This document shows, piece by piece, positions 1 to 7,123 of a DNA stretch of 14,257 nt. Source of the DNA: an uncultured Allobaculum sp. (GTDB taxonomy: Bacteria > Bacillota_I > Bacilli_A > Erysipelotrichales > Erysipelotrichaceae); NCBI GenBank assembly GCA_910577085.1, contig CAJTLE010000081.1, positions 1 through 14,257 on the forward strand, read 5' to 3'. The position numbers and the translations under genes are program-made. How positions within the stretch are numbered: the stretch's first letter is position 1; every line of letters begins with the position of its first letter. Below the pieces are notes generated by a model. That model ran no database searches. It was given only the letters and a program-made list of their open reading frames with translations, and was not told the origin of the DNA.

Positions 1-267
1 TTTACCAAAAAACATAAACGTAATCCAGATATTGCCTTCTCTATCAAGGCAAATGTACCTGCATATGGCAAAACTGATTTCTTTCTGATTACTCTGCATT
101 TACACTTGACATTTAATAGTTAGGCTTCTCTTTTGCCGGAAGATACCTTTCAAAAAAACGAATGTATCTTTCTGGCTGTATCTGTTGAAAGACAATTTAT
201 GCAACGAAGTGACGGTTCATCCACACTGGCATGTGAGGACTGGATTCTGGCTGCCCGCGAGAAATAA
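1..267 (+). pseudogene. Possible decayed reading frame at left edge
   Basis: Reading from base 1, this frame stays open for 88 codons except for one TAG at 121-123, and ends at TAA 265-267. It has no start codon inside the window and no recognisable motif; the last stretch contains MQRSDGSS and ends in AAREK. It could be the broken 3' end of a gene lying to the left, or chance openness. No ribosome binding site or homology supports it, so no function is proposed. Confidence 0.18.
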
Positions 268-319
268 CCAGATCTTTTTGCCTTTGGGCAGCAGCAGGAA
301 AATTCTGAAACGAAAAGCG

Positions 320-359
320 GATCCTTTTTGAAAAGGAAGGCCTGTTTTTAGAAAGGATC
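320..359. repeat. Imperfect inverted repeat / hairpin
   Basis: The arms GATCCTTTTT (320-329) and AGAAAGGATC (350-359) match at 9 of 10 positions around a 20-nt spacer. A smaller hairpin CCTTTT-TG-AAAAGG nests near the left arm. No clear U-tract follows on either strand, so a terminator role is uncertain. The 1-516 stretch otherwise shows no intact gene. Confidence 0.35.
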
Positions 360-371
360 TCCTTGCTGCTT

Positions 372-401
372 TTGCCTTGAACTTTGCCATTGTCTTATAA
401 T
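372..401 (+). promoter_or_regulatory. Orphan promoter-like sequence
   Basis: TTGCCT (372-377), an 18-nt spacer and a perfect TATAAT (396-401) face right, yet no rightward gene follows before 4728. It could drive a short RNA ending near the 524-542 hairpin, or be chance. Confidence 0.2.
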
Positions 402-516
402 CGCCGCTTCACTTTCATATACGCAGCCTTTAGACAGAATGAGTCATTTCCAGCAAAAAAAACAGAATTGATACTTTCAGAATAATGGTTAGAAGGATCC
501 GGTGAGAAATTCCTGC

Positions 517-544
517 AAAAAAAGATGCCAGAGTCTGGCATCTT
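517..544 (-). terminator. Intrinsic terminator of hom-lysC-asd operon
   Basis: A perfect stem GATGCCA (524-530) / TGGCATC (536-542) with a 5-nt loop is followed, in leftward reading, by seven T (A-run 517-523 on the plus strand). It lies about 60 nt past the asd stop codon and is a textbook rho-independent terminator for the leftward operon. Confidence 0.92.
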
Positions 545-602
545 GTATGATTTTGATGGAGTGGGGCGGATTTTGCCGAAAAGACCTCTCGGATTCGGTT
601 TG

Positions 603-1583
603 TTAATTGTTTTCCATCAGGCGGGCAAGAATCTGCACGGCATTGGAAGCCGCACCTTTGCGGATCTGGTCGCCGCAGCAAAACAGACTGACTGTTTTCT
701 TTTCCGGATCTGCCTGATCATAGCGGATCCGGCCGACAAAGACATCGTCCTGATTGGTGGTGTCGATTGGCATTGGATAGATGTTGTTTGCGGGCTCATC
801 GCGCAAAACAACCCCCTGGGAATCAGCCAGTTTTTCGCGCCATACATCCAGATCGACCGGCTTTTTGCATTTTGCGGTGATGGATTCGGAATGGGAACGC
901 CATACGGGAACGCGCACGCAGGTGCAGTTCACGTTCAGTTTCGGGCTGTGCAGAATTTTGCGGCCCTCATTTTGCATTTTCCATTCTTCAGACGTGATGC
1001 CATTTTCATCAAAACCACCGATCTGGGGAATGACGTTAAAAGCAATCTGGTAGGCGAATGCTTCAGGTGTGGCCTTTTCATCCTTCAGTTCGCGCTCCAG
1101 ATCTCCGATTCCTTTGACACCGGCACCTGAAACAGCCTGGAAGGTTGTGCAGATGACAGATTCAATGTCATAGAGATCATCAAGATCATGCAGAGCCATT
1201 AAAGCGATGATGGTCGAGCAGTTTGGGTTGGCGATAATGCCATTGTGTTTGGCAATATCTTCGGCGTTGATTTCAGGAACAACCAGTGGGACATCTGGAT
1301 CCAGGCGGAAGGCGGAAGAGTTGTCGACAACAACGCAGCCAGCTTTCTGGGCCCAGGGCATCCATTTTTTTGTTACATCATTTTCGCAGGCTCCCAGAAC
1401 GTAATCTACGCCCTGAAAGGAGTCTTCCGTCAGCTCTTCTACGATATGGCCGTCAATTTCTTTACCGGCAGACCGCGCCGAGGCTAAAAGTTTTACATTT
1501 CCTTCAATCTTCTGCTCTTTGAGACATTCAAGCATCTGTCGGCCGACAGCGCCTGTTGCTCCTGCAATCGCAATGGTTTTCAT
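603..1583 (-). CDS. asd: Aspartate-semialdehyde dehydrogenase
   Basis: Reduces L-aspartyl phosphate with NADPH to aspartate semialdehyde, the branch point to lysine, methionine and threonine; cytosolic. The 326-residue product has the N-terminal dinucleotide motif GATGAVG (residues 8-14), the catalytic cysteine in NPNCST (Cys122), SGAGVKG (152-158), the conserved histidine in RVPVWRSHSE (His231) and a C-terminal RKGAASNAVQI segment. Length is slightly below the usual 330-370. I start at the ATG at 1583, because the protein then begins MKTIAIAGATG and AAGGAG lies 10 nt upstream; a start at 1616 would add 11 basic residues absent from the family. It is third in the leftward operon, 150 nt after the aspartokinase gene. 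Some motifs diverge: RSHSE replaces the usual GHSE, GDQIRKG replaces GDNxRKG, and the usual glycine-rich SAGG loop reads GACENDV. The assignment is secure. Confidence 0.94.
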   Translation of the reverse strand: MKTIAIAGATGAVGRQMLECLKEQKIEGNVKLLASARSAGKEIDGHIVEELTEDSFQGVDYVLGACENDVTKKWMPWAQKAGCVVVDNSSAFRLDPDVPLVVPEINAEDIAKHNGIIANPNCSTIIALMALHDLDDLYDIESVICTTFQAVSGAGVKGIGDLERELKDEKATPEAFAYQIAFNVIPQIGGFDENGITSEEWKMQNEGRKILHSPKLNVNCTCVRVPVWRSHSESITAKCKKPVDLDVWREKLADSQGVVLRDEPANNIYPMPIDTTNQDDVFVGRIRYDQADPEKKTVSLFCCGDQIRKGAASNAVQILARLMENN

Positions 1584-1679
1584 GCTCTTTTTTCTCCTTG
1601 CTGGTCTGAGACTCACTCAGGCCGTTTTTATTCCTCACGTTTCCGAGGTTATTTTGATCTGATTGTTCCTGATCTGACT

Positions 1680-1715
1680 GCTCTTGATGATCTGTCAAGA
1701 TAGATCATCAAGAGC
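1680..1715 (-). repeat. Perfect 14-bp hairpin between lysC and asd
   Basis: The arms GCTCTTGATGATCT (1680-1693) and AGATCATCAAGAGC (1702-1715) are perfectly complementary around an 8-nt loop. The hairpin lies just after the aspartokinase stop codon. No U-tract follows in the leftward direction, so it is not an ordinary terminator. An RNA processing site, a 3'-end stabiliser or a partial terminator are possible roles (inference). Confidence 0.7.
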
Positions 1716-1733
1716 AAATCGGTCTGGATGGTT

Positions 1734-3119
1734 TTATTCCGTATCCAGGGCAACGTCAACGACTTCAATAAAAGGTTCGACTTCAACCGGGCGGATCTGG
1801 GAATCATCCGGGTGAACGAATTCCTCATAAATAACGCTGATGGTCCGGGAAAGATCTTTTTCATCGACGGCAATGGTGATGTTGATCTCGTTGGAGTCCT
1901 GGGCAATCATCTGAATGTTGATCTTTTCACGGCCCAAGGCTTCAAATAAGCGGCCGGCGTTGCCAGGCTGGTGGGACATCGAATTGCCGACGGTCGAAAC
2001 CAGGGCAATGTGGTCCTGAACTTTGATTTCATCTGCATGAACTTCTTTTTTGATCGCATGCAGGATTTCGTACAGGCTGTCATCCACTTCGGCTTTTGAA
2101 ACGATAACGGTAAAGGAATCAATGCCGCTAGGGATGTGTTCAATGGATACATTGAAGCGTTCCAGCACGGACAGAACTTTGCGCATGTAGCCGATTTCGT
2201 TGGACATGTGTTTTTTGTAAATATAGATCGACAGAAAGCCAGGTTTTCCGGCAAGACCAGTAATTGGATACTTGCGGGGTACAGTCGAGGTTTCCTGAAT
2301 GATGGTACCAGCATCCTGTGGACGGTTGGTGTTGAGAATATGAATTGGGATGTTGCTTTCTTTGACTGGGAAGACGGCTTCTTCATGTAAGACAGAAGCA
2401 CCCATATAAGAAAGCTCACGCAGTTCAGAATATGTGATATGGGTAATGGGTTCCGGGTTTTTGACGACACGGGGATCGGCCATCAGAAAGCCGGAAACAT
2501 CAGTCCAGTTTTCATACACATCGGCATCAAAGATATTGGCCAGAATCGATCCGGTAATATCGCCTCCGCCGCGAGAGAAAACCATAATTTTGTCATTGGA
2601 AGAAAGACCATAGAAACCAGGGAAGACAAAGCGGCTGGTTGTATTCATCACCGCACGAAGTCTAGCCCGGGTTGCATCCCAGTCGATGCTTTTATCATGG
2701 TTGATCCGAATGACATCGGCTGCATCTACAAATGGATAGCCAAGGTATTCGGCCATGAGTCTGGCACAGAAGTATTCACCACGGGAGACGATTTCGTTCT
2801 GGGTCATGGTCTGCAGGCGGGCATACATTTCATCGAGTTCGCGTTCGACTGGATACTTTAAGCCAAGGGTTTCTTTGATTTCGACAAAGCGTTCCTTGAT
2901 CAGCTTGAAGACATTGCTCGCATCGACATGGTACTGACGATGGGCATCGAGCAGATAGAGCAGATCCGTGATTTTGGAATCACTGGAATTGCGCTTGCCT
3001 GGCGCTGAAACGACTACGAACCGGCGGTCCGGATCGGATAAGACAATGTTTTTAACTTTTTCAAACTGGCTGGCGCAGGATACTGAAGAGCCGCCAAATT
3101 TTGTGACTTTTAAGGTCAT
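1734..3119 (-). CDS. lysC: Aspartate kinase
   Basis: Phosphorylates L-aspartate with ATP, the first committed step of the aspartate family; cytosolic. The 461-residue product has the N-terminal kinase motif KFGGSS (7-12), a SRGEYFCARL helix near 122, the SRGGGDITGS loop (182-191), and two regulatory ACT-type repeats in roughly residues 300-450 (around FLSIYIYKKHM and VSTVGNSM). Its length and layout resemble the single-chain, about 450-residue aspartokinases such as B. subtilis YclM/ThrD more than the shorter alpha/beta type, so lysC is used as the generic symbol. The chosen ATG overlaps the hom stop codon as ATGA; a GTG four codons earlier (3131) is possible but sits only 2 nt from AGGAG. 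The neighbours hom and asd are the other leftward steps, pointing to threonine supply. Whether lysine or threonine inhibits it cannot be read from the sequence. Confidence 0.93.
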   Translation of the reverse strand: MTLKVTKFGGSSVSCASQFEKVKNIVLSDPDRRFVVVSAPGKRNSSDSKITDLLYLLDAHRQYHVDASNVFKLIKERFVEIKETLGLKYPVERELDEMYARLQTMTQNEIVSRGEYFCARLMAEYLGYPFVDAADVIRINHDKSIDWDATRARLRAVMNTTSRFVFPGFYGLSSNDKIMVFSRGGGDITGSILANIFDADVYENWTDVSGFLMADPRVVKNPEPITHITYSELRELSYMGASVLHEEAVFPVKESNIPIHILNTNRPQDAGTIIQETSTVPRKYPITGLAGKPGFLSIYIYKKHMSNEIGYMRKVLSVLERFNVSIEHIPSGIDSFTVIVSKAEVDDSLYEILHAIKKEVHADEIKVQDHIALVSTVGNSMSHQPGNAGRLFEALGREKINIQMIAQDSNEINITIAVDEKDLSRTISVIYEEFVHPDDSQIRPVEVEPFIEVVDVALDTE

Positions 3120-4390
3120 TCGCTTTTCCACACTCCTATCATCATTTCCGGATCACGATCGCGTAAGGGCTCAAGCGAGTCGAGTGTCTTTTGCGCAATC
3201 AACCAGTATGCGCCAGACGGACCGGAGAGATCTGTGTTTAAAGTTGTATGACTTTTTTGGTCAGGATGCACCATCAGATTGGATTTATTTTTGGAATCGC
3301 TTTCCAATTGTTCAGCTTTTTGACATTTTTGCGATGAGATTTCGGCATTGTCAAAGTGGATGGCGGTTTCAAATCCCTCAATTTCGTTTAAAGAAAGTGT
3401 TGGATCAGATGGCCGGACAATCCAGTCTGTGCAGATCAGATCGGGATTGAGTGAAGAATTCCGGTCAAGAAGGATCGGACGGGTACGGCCACCCACGGCA
3501 TCCAGCGCATCAGCAACCAGTGCCTGGGCAGTTGCAAGACCCCCGGCGCCCTGGCCATAGTAGCCAAGCTTGCCAAAACTGTGTCCATAAACGAGCTGGG
3601 CATTGTAGTTTTCCTGAACGGACGCAAAGTAATCAGTCTCCGGTACAAAAACAGGAGCGATCAGAGATGCATGATGGTCACCATCCCGCTCAATTCTGGC
3701 AATGTGGCGAATCTTGCGGCCGTTGGCTTTGGCAAATGCAATGTCCTGATCGGTGATTTTTGAGATGCCAAGTGGCTTTGGCAGATCCAGAATCGGGGCA
3801 TGGGTGAGCAGAGAGGCTGCAAGCAGTGTTTTATACCAGACATCAATGCCTTCGATATCGTTGGTCGGATCGGCTTCGGCATAGCCTTTGGCAATGGCAT
3901 CCTGCAGGGCATCTTCAAAAGAAGTGCCGTTGGCTTCCATGCTGGTGAGAATATAGTTGCTCGTTCCATTGAGAATTCCTTCAAAGCCAGTCAGCTCTTC
4001 CGCACGGGAGAGTTTAAGCAGGGCATCAAGAATTGGAATGCCGCCGCCAACAGTGGCTTCAATGGCAACTTTGCCGCCATGCTGCTTTGCCAGTTCGAGA
4101 TAGTCAGGCAGATACTTGCTCATGACCGCCTTATTGGACGAAATGACCGTCTTGCCATGTTCAAGGGCTGTGCGAATCAGGGTATTGGCCGGTTCCAGTC
4201 CGTTGAGGCATTCAAAGACAAGATCAATGGCTGGATCGGAAACAATTTCCTGGCCGCGGCTTGTGAAGTAAGGTTCGTCTGCTTTGGCAGGTCGGACAAA
4301 GACATGTTTCATGTTGAGATCGGGATGATTCTGGCAGAGACTTTCGACGCTTCTGCCGACGGTTCCATACCCTAAAAGGACACAGTTCAT
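3116..4390 (-). CDS. hom: Homoserine dehydrogenase
   Basis: Reduces aspartate semialdehyde to homoserine with NAD(P)H; cytosolic. The 424-residue product starts with a Rossmann motif GYGTVG (7-12), then SSNKAVM (84-90), EATVGGGIPI (111-120), the family hallmark GILNGTSNYILT (138-149), the catalytic-region segment NDIEGIDVWYKTLL with Lys187, and GQGAGGLATAQALVADAL (279-296). The ATG at 4390 is chosen because the protein then opens MNCVLLGYGTVG and AAGGAG lies 5 nt upstream; the longer reading from 4456 adds 22 hydrophilic residues. The C-terminal 100 residues are odd: where Gram-positive Hom proteins usually carry an ACT domain, this one has a hydrophilic, Lys/Ser/Gln-rich stretch (about 355-390) and only weak ACT-like pieces. 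It is first in the leftward operon and its stop overlaps the aspartokinase start. Confidence 0.94.
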   Translation of the reverse strand: MNCVLLGYGTVGRSVESLCQNHPDLNMKHVFVRPAKADEPYFTSRGQEIVSDPAIDLVFECLNGLEPANTLIRTALEHGKTVISSNKAVMSKYLPDYLELAKQHGGKVAIEATVGGGIPILDALLKLSRAEELTGFEGILNGTSNYILTSMEANGTSFEDALQDAIAKGYAEADPTNDIEGIDVWYKTLLAASLLTHAPILDLPKPLGISKITDQDIAFAKANGRKIRHIARIERDGDHHASLIAPVFVPETDYFASVQENYNAQLVYGHSFGKLGYYGQGAGGLATAQALVADALDAVGGRTRPILLDRNSSLNPDLICTDWIVRPSDPTLSLNEIEGFETAIHFDNAEISSQKCQKAEQLESDSKNKSNLMVHPDQKSHTTLNTDLSGPSGAYWLIAQKTLDSLEPLRDRDPEMMIGVWKSE

Positions 4391-4391
4391 A

Positions 4392-4413
4392 TAGACTCCT
4401 TGTAGACTCCTTG
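4392..4413 (-). repeat. Tandem 11-bp duplication doubling the hom Shine-Dalgarno
   Basis: TAGACTCCTTG occurs twice in perfect tandem (4392-4402, 4403-4413). Read leftward, each copy contains AAGGAG. The proximal one is 5 nt from the hom ATG and is the likely ribosome binding site; the distal one is 16 nt away. Confidence 0.85.
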
Positions 4414-4433
4414 TATTTTTTTCGTGATTGCTG

Positions 4434-4452
4434 CTGATTTTTTCAAAATCAG
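4434..4452. repeat. Hairpin in hom leader
   Basis: The arms CTGATTTT and AAAATCAG are perfectly complementary with a 3-nt loop. In the leftward direction the hairpin lies in the probable 5' leader of hom, some 20 nt before the duplicated Shine-Dalgarno. A leader-structure role is plausible but unproven. Confidence 0.5.
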
Positions 4453-4463
4453 GCACCTGTTTT

Positions 4464-4490
4464 TTCTGCCATAGTCGGGCAGAATTTTTT
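4464..4490 (+). promoter_or_regulatory. Inverted repeat at hom promoter; terminator-like on plus strand
   Basis: The arms TTCTGCC (4464-4470) and GGCAGAA (4478-4484) are a perfect 7-bp inverted repeat with a 7-nt spacer, followed on the plus strand by six T. It overlaps the proposed hom -10 and spacer, so it may be an operator. On the plus strand it looks like an intrinsic terminator that would stop transcripts coming antisense out of hom. A further hairpin, TGTCTTC-N5-GAAGACA, lies at 4542-4560. Confidence 0.4.
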
Positions 4491-4495
4491 GTCAG
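4468..4495 (-). promoter_or_regulatory. Candidate hom promoter
   Basis: Leftward CTGACA (plus-strand 4490-4495), 16-nt spacer, TATGGC (4468-4473). The -35 is good and the -10 weak. It would give a leader of about 70 nt before hom. No better leftward promoter was found in the 337-nt hom-thrC gap. Confidence 0.35.
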
Positions 4496-4667
4496 GTCTG
4501 TCTGGACAGTTTATCCTTGGATTGCGAAAAACGGTTCTTTTTGTCTTCTTTTTGAAGACAGAATGGCCGTTTTGGATGAAAAAACCAGTTTGTTTCTTTT
4601 ATTTTCAATTGATTTTCAGCGGTTTTACAACGTTTTCCTGCGGGAATTGTTCTCTGTGTAAAAACAC

Positions 4668-4696
4668 TTGTATTTGAAACTTGCACATTGTATCAT
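4668..4696 (+). promoter_or_regulatory. thrC promoter
   Basis: TTGTAT (4668-4673), a 17-nt spacer and TATCAT (4691-4696) lie 32 nt before the thrC ATG. Spacing and position are typical of a sigma-A promoter, with transcription expected to begin near 4703. Confidence 0.7.
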
Positions 4697-4709
4697 AGGG
4701 CATGTGCAA
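4681..4709. promoter_or_regulatory. Operator-like inverted repeat over thrC -10
   Basis: TTGCACAT (4681-4688) and ATGTGCAA (4702-4709) form a perfect 8-bp inverted repeat with 13 nt between, so matching bases of the two arms are about two helical turns apart. It brackets the -10 box and the expected start of transcription, where a bound repressor would exclude RNA polymerase. The regulator encoded two genes downstream is the obvious candidate ligand (inference). Confidence 0.65.
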
Positions 4710-4727
4710 ATTCAAGGAGTGGAAGTT

Positions 4728-6218
4728 ATGGAAGTTTATTACCAGTCAACCAGACAGAATACCCAGGGAATTGAAGCCAAAGCGGCTGTTCTCCAGGGGA
4801 TTTCACCTGATGGCGGATTGTACGTCTGGCCAAATCTTGGTGAAGAAAAACTGGATTTAAATGAAGTGTGTAAATCTGATTACAAAGGCATTGCCAGCAT
4901 GGTCTTTAACCAGCTGCTTTCTGGCTACAGCAAGCAAGAGCTGCAGGAATGCATTGACAACGCCTATTCTCATACGTTTAAAGTCGATCAACCCGACACG
5001 ATTACCCCGCTGGAAACAGTAGGGGATGTTGAGGTTCTTGAACTGTTCAGAGGACCAACCAGTGCATTTAAAGATGTCGCTCTGACCATTCTGCCCTGGT
5101 TTTTATCCAAGGCGCTGGCCGCAACCAATAAAAAAGCATTGATTCTGACCGCAACCAGCGGGGATACCGGCAAGGCTGCCATGTCCGGTTTCCAGGATGT
5201 AGACCATACCGGAATCTGTGTGTTCTATCCGGATGGCAAAGTTTCAGCCGTCCAGCAAAAACAGATGGCCAGCCAGCCCGGCAAAAATGTGCGGGTGTTT
5301 GGCGTGCAGGGCAACTTTGATGATGCCCAGAGCATGGTCAAGAAACTGTTTTTAGATGAAGAACTGCGTGAACGTCTGGATAAAGAGCAGATCGTGCTTT
5401 CCAGCGCAAACTCGATCAATATCGGCCGTCTGATTCCGCAGATTGTTTATTACTTTGATGCCTACCGTCAGCTCGTCAACAAAGGCGCGATTGCTCTTGG
5501 CGATCCCGTTTCCTTTTCGGTACCGACCGGCAACTTCGGTGACGTACTGGCCGGTTATTATGCTTCGCTGATGGGACTGCCCGTTGAAAAATTTTATGTC
5601 GCAAGCAATGCCAACAATGTTCTGACTGATTTCTTAAAGAATGGTGTCTATGATCGCAACCGTCCATTCATTCAGACGATCTCGCCAAGTATGGATATCC
5701 TGATTTCTTCCAACCTGGAACGTCTGCTTTACTATGCTTCGGGTAAAGATACAGAAAAAGTAGCCAGCTGGATGAACGATCTGGCGACAAAAGGTTTCTA
5801 TGAACTTGATGACAAGACCAAAGAAGTCATTCAGTCGATGTTTAAAGGTGGCTATTACGATGATGAAGCCCTCAAGGAAACGATTAAGGAAACCTATGAT
5901 GCAACCGGGTATGTGCTCGATCCTCATACCGCTGCCGCCTATGCCCTGGCAAAAGAAGCCAGAAAAGATTCGGATGTTCCAGTAATCGCGCTGGCAACGG
6001 CTTCCCCGTATAAATTCACGCAGGATGTTCTCGATGCCCTTGGTGTCAGTCAGGAAGATCCATGGAAAGCCATGGAACAGTTATCGACCATGCATGACGA
6101 TCCGATCCCGGCTCCACTTGCCGCCCTGCAGGATGCGCCGATTCTTCATGATGCGGTGATCGCTCCCGAAGAGATGAAAAAATCTGTTGCAGCCAAGGCA
6201 ATGGAGATCTTTCAATGA
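4728..6218 (+). CDS. thrC: Threonine synthase
   Basis: PLP enzyme converting O-phosphohomoserine to L-threonine; cytosolic, last step of the pathway. The 496-residue product has the N-terminal threonine-synthase domain (YYQSTRQN, ISPDGGLYVW, residues 4-34), the PLP lysine in GPTSAFKD (Lys115), TATSGDTGKAA for phosphate binding and SVPTGNFGDVLAGYYA. Length and order match the long E. coli/yeast-type enzymes rather than the shorter B. subtilis type. The ATG at 4728 is chosen because AAGGAG lies 8 nt upstream; an ATG at 4668 would fall inside the promoter. It is first in the rightward operon and its stop overlaps the thrB start as ATGA. The upstream inverted repeat suggests repression at initiation. 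Confidence 0.95.
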   Translation: MEVYYQSTRQNTQGIEAKAAVLQGISPDGGLYVWPNLGEEKLDLNEVCKSDYKGIASMVFNQLLSGYSKQELQECIDNAYSHTFKVDQPDTITPLETVGDVEVLELFRGPTSAFKDVALTILPWFLSKALAATNKKALILTATSGDTGKAAMSGFQDVDHTGICVFYPDGKVSAVQQKQMASQPGKNVRVFGVQGNFDDAQSMVKKLFLDEELRERLDKEQIVLSSANSINIGRLIPQIVYYFDAYRQLVNKGAIALGDPVSFSVPTGNFGDVLAGYYASLMGLPVEKFYVASNANNVLTDFLKNGVYDRNRPFIQTISPSMDILISSNLERLLYYASGKDTEKVASWMNDLATKGFYELDDKTKEVIQSMFKGGYYDDEALKETIKETYDATGYVLDPHTAAAYALAKEARKDSDVPVIALATASPYKFTQDVLDALGVSQEDPWKAMEQLSTMHDDPIPAPLAALQDAPILHDAVIAPEEMKKSVAAKAMEIFQ

Positions 6219-7123
6219 TCACCGTCCGTACTCCGGCAACCAGTGCCAACTGTTCAATTGGCTTTGACTGCCTGGGGCTCGCACTGGACTGGAAATCAAA
6301 GATTTCCTTTGAGCCAGCCGAAACCCTGAAAATTACTGGCTGTCCACAGGAATATGCCGGTGAAGACAACCTGGTGTATCAGTCTTTTGTCTATACGTGC
6401 AAAGCCTGCCATGTCGAAGTGCCAGGGGTGCATATCCATATTGATTCGGATATTCCATTTGCCAGAGGCCTTGGCTCTTCTTCTCAGTGCATTGCAGCCG
6501 GAATTTTAGGAGCAGATGCACTTTTAGGTCTGCATCTTGGTGATCGTCAGAAACTGGATCTGGCCACTCAGATTGAAGGCCACCCGGACAATGTAGCTCC
6601 CGCTTTGCGCGGCGGGTTATGTTCCTGTGTTACCAAAGGCAATGCGAAGGATGGAAATCAGGAAGTCCTGCCGATTGATCTGGGGGCACATGGCTGGCAT
6701 GTTCTCGTTGTGATCCCTGATTATGAAGTGAGCACCAAAGAAGCCCGCAAAGTTCTGCCGGCTTCCATTCCATTACATGATGCCGCCATGCAGGTCGGAC
6801 ATGCTCTGTTGTTTGAATATGCCTGGGTGCATGGAGATGAAAACTTGTTGTTTGAAGCCTGCGTGGATGTTCTCCACGAACCAAGCCGAAGCAAACTGAT
6901 CAAGGATTATCCTGACCTTTATGCGCTGGCGCAAAAAGATCGGATTCCATTCTGGATCTCCGGATCTGGACCCACCATGGCCTTTGTCAGTCAGAATGAA
7001 GATCAGCTTCGCAACCTGCAGCACTACTTAGCCTGCCGCGAAGTTCTTGAAGAGATGGGCAGCCATCTGAAACTGCGCCTGTGTAAAGTCAGTGATCAGG
7101 GCGCGGAGGTGAACTATGGATAA
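6215..7123 (+). CDS. thrB: Homoserine kinase
   Basis: Phosphorylates homoserine with ATP to O-phosphohomoserine, the substrate of ThrC; cytosolic GHMP kinase. The 302-residue product shows all family motifs: an N-terminal PATSANCSIGFDCLGLAL segment (7-24), the ATP loop PFARGLGSSSQC (81-92), EGHPDNVAPA (121-130) and the C-terminal glycine-rich ISGSGPT. Length is normal. The start overlaps the thrC stop by 4 nt (ATGA), with GGAG 8 nt upstream inside thrC. This implies coupled translation of the two consecutive steps. The usual PATSANLGPGFD appears here as PATSANCSIGFD, a mild divergence. Confidence 0.95.
   Translation: MITVRTPATSANCSIGFDCLGLALDWKSKISFEPAETLKITGCPQEYAGEDNLVYQSFVYTCKACHVEVPGVHIHIDSDIPFARGLGSSSQCIAAGILGADALLGLHLGDRQKLDLATQIEGHPDNVAPALRGGLCSCVTKGNAKDGNQEVLPIDLGAHGWHVLVVIPDYEVSTKEARKVLPASIPLHDAAMQVGHALLFEYAWVHGDENLLFEACVDVLHEPSRSKLIKDYPDLYALAQKDRIPFWISGSGPTMAFVSQNEDQLRNLQHYLACREVLEEMGSHLKLRLCKVSDQGAEVNYG

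Noticed and set aside
525..1130. 201-codon open frame on the plus strand
   Set aside because: Lies antisense to asd, begins within the operon terminator and lacks a ribosome binding site or family motif.
3800..4375. 191-codon open frame on the plus strand
   Set aside because: Antisense shadow of hom, whose motifs are unmistakable; no ribosome binding site.
4428..4661. 77-codon Phe-rich open frame in the hom-thrC gap
   Set aside because: Made of T-runs and hairpins, no ribosome binding site; better explained as control DNA.
4391..4727. T-box or amino-acid riboswitch before hom or thrC
   Set aside because: No T-box consensus or lysine-riboswitch pattern recognised, and the thrC promoter lies only about 30 nt from its start.
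5634..5927. 97-codon open frame on the minus strand
   Set aside because: Antisense shadow of thrC.
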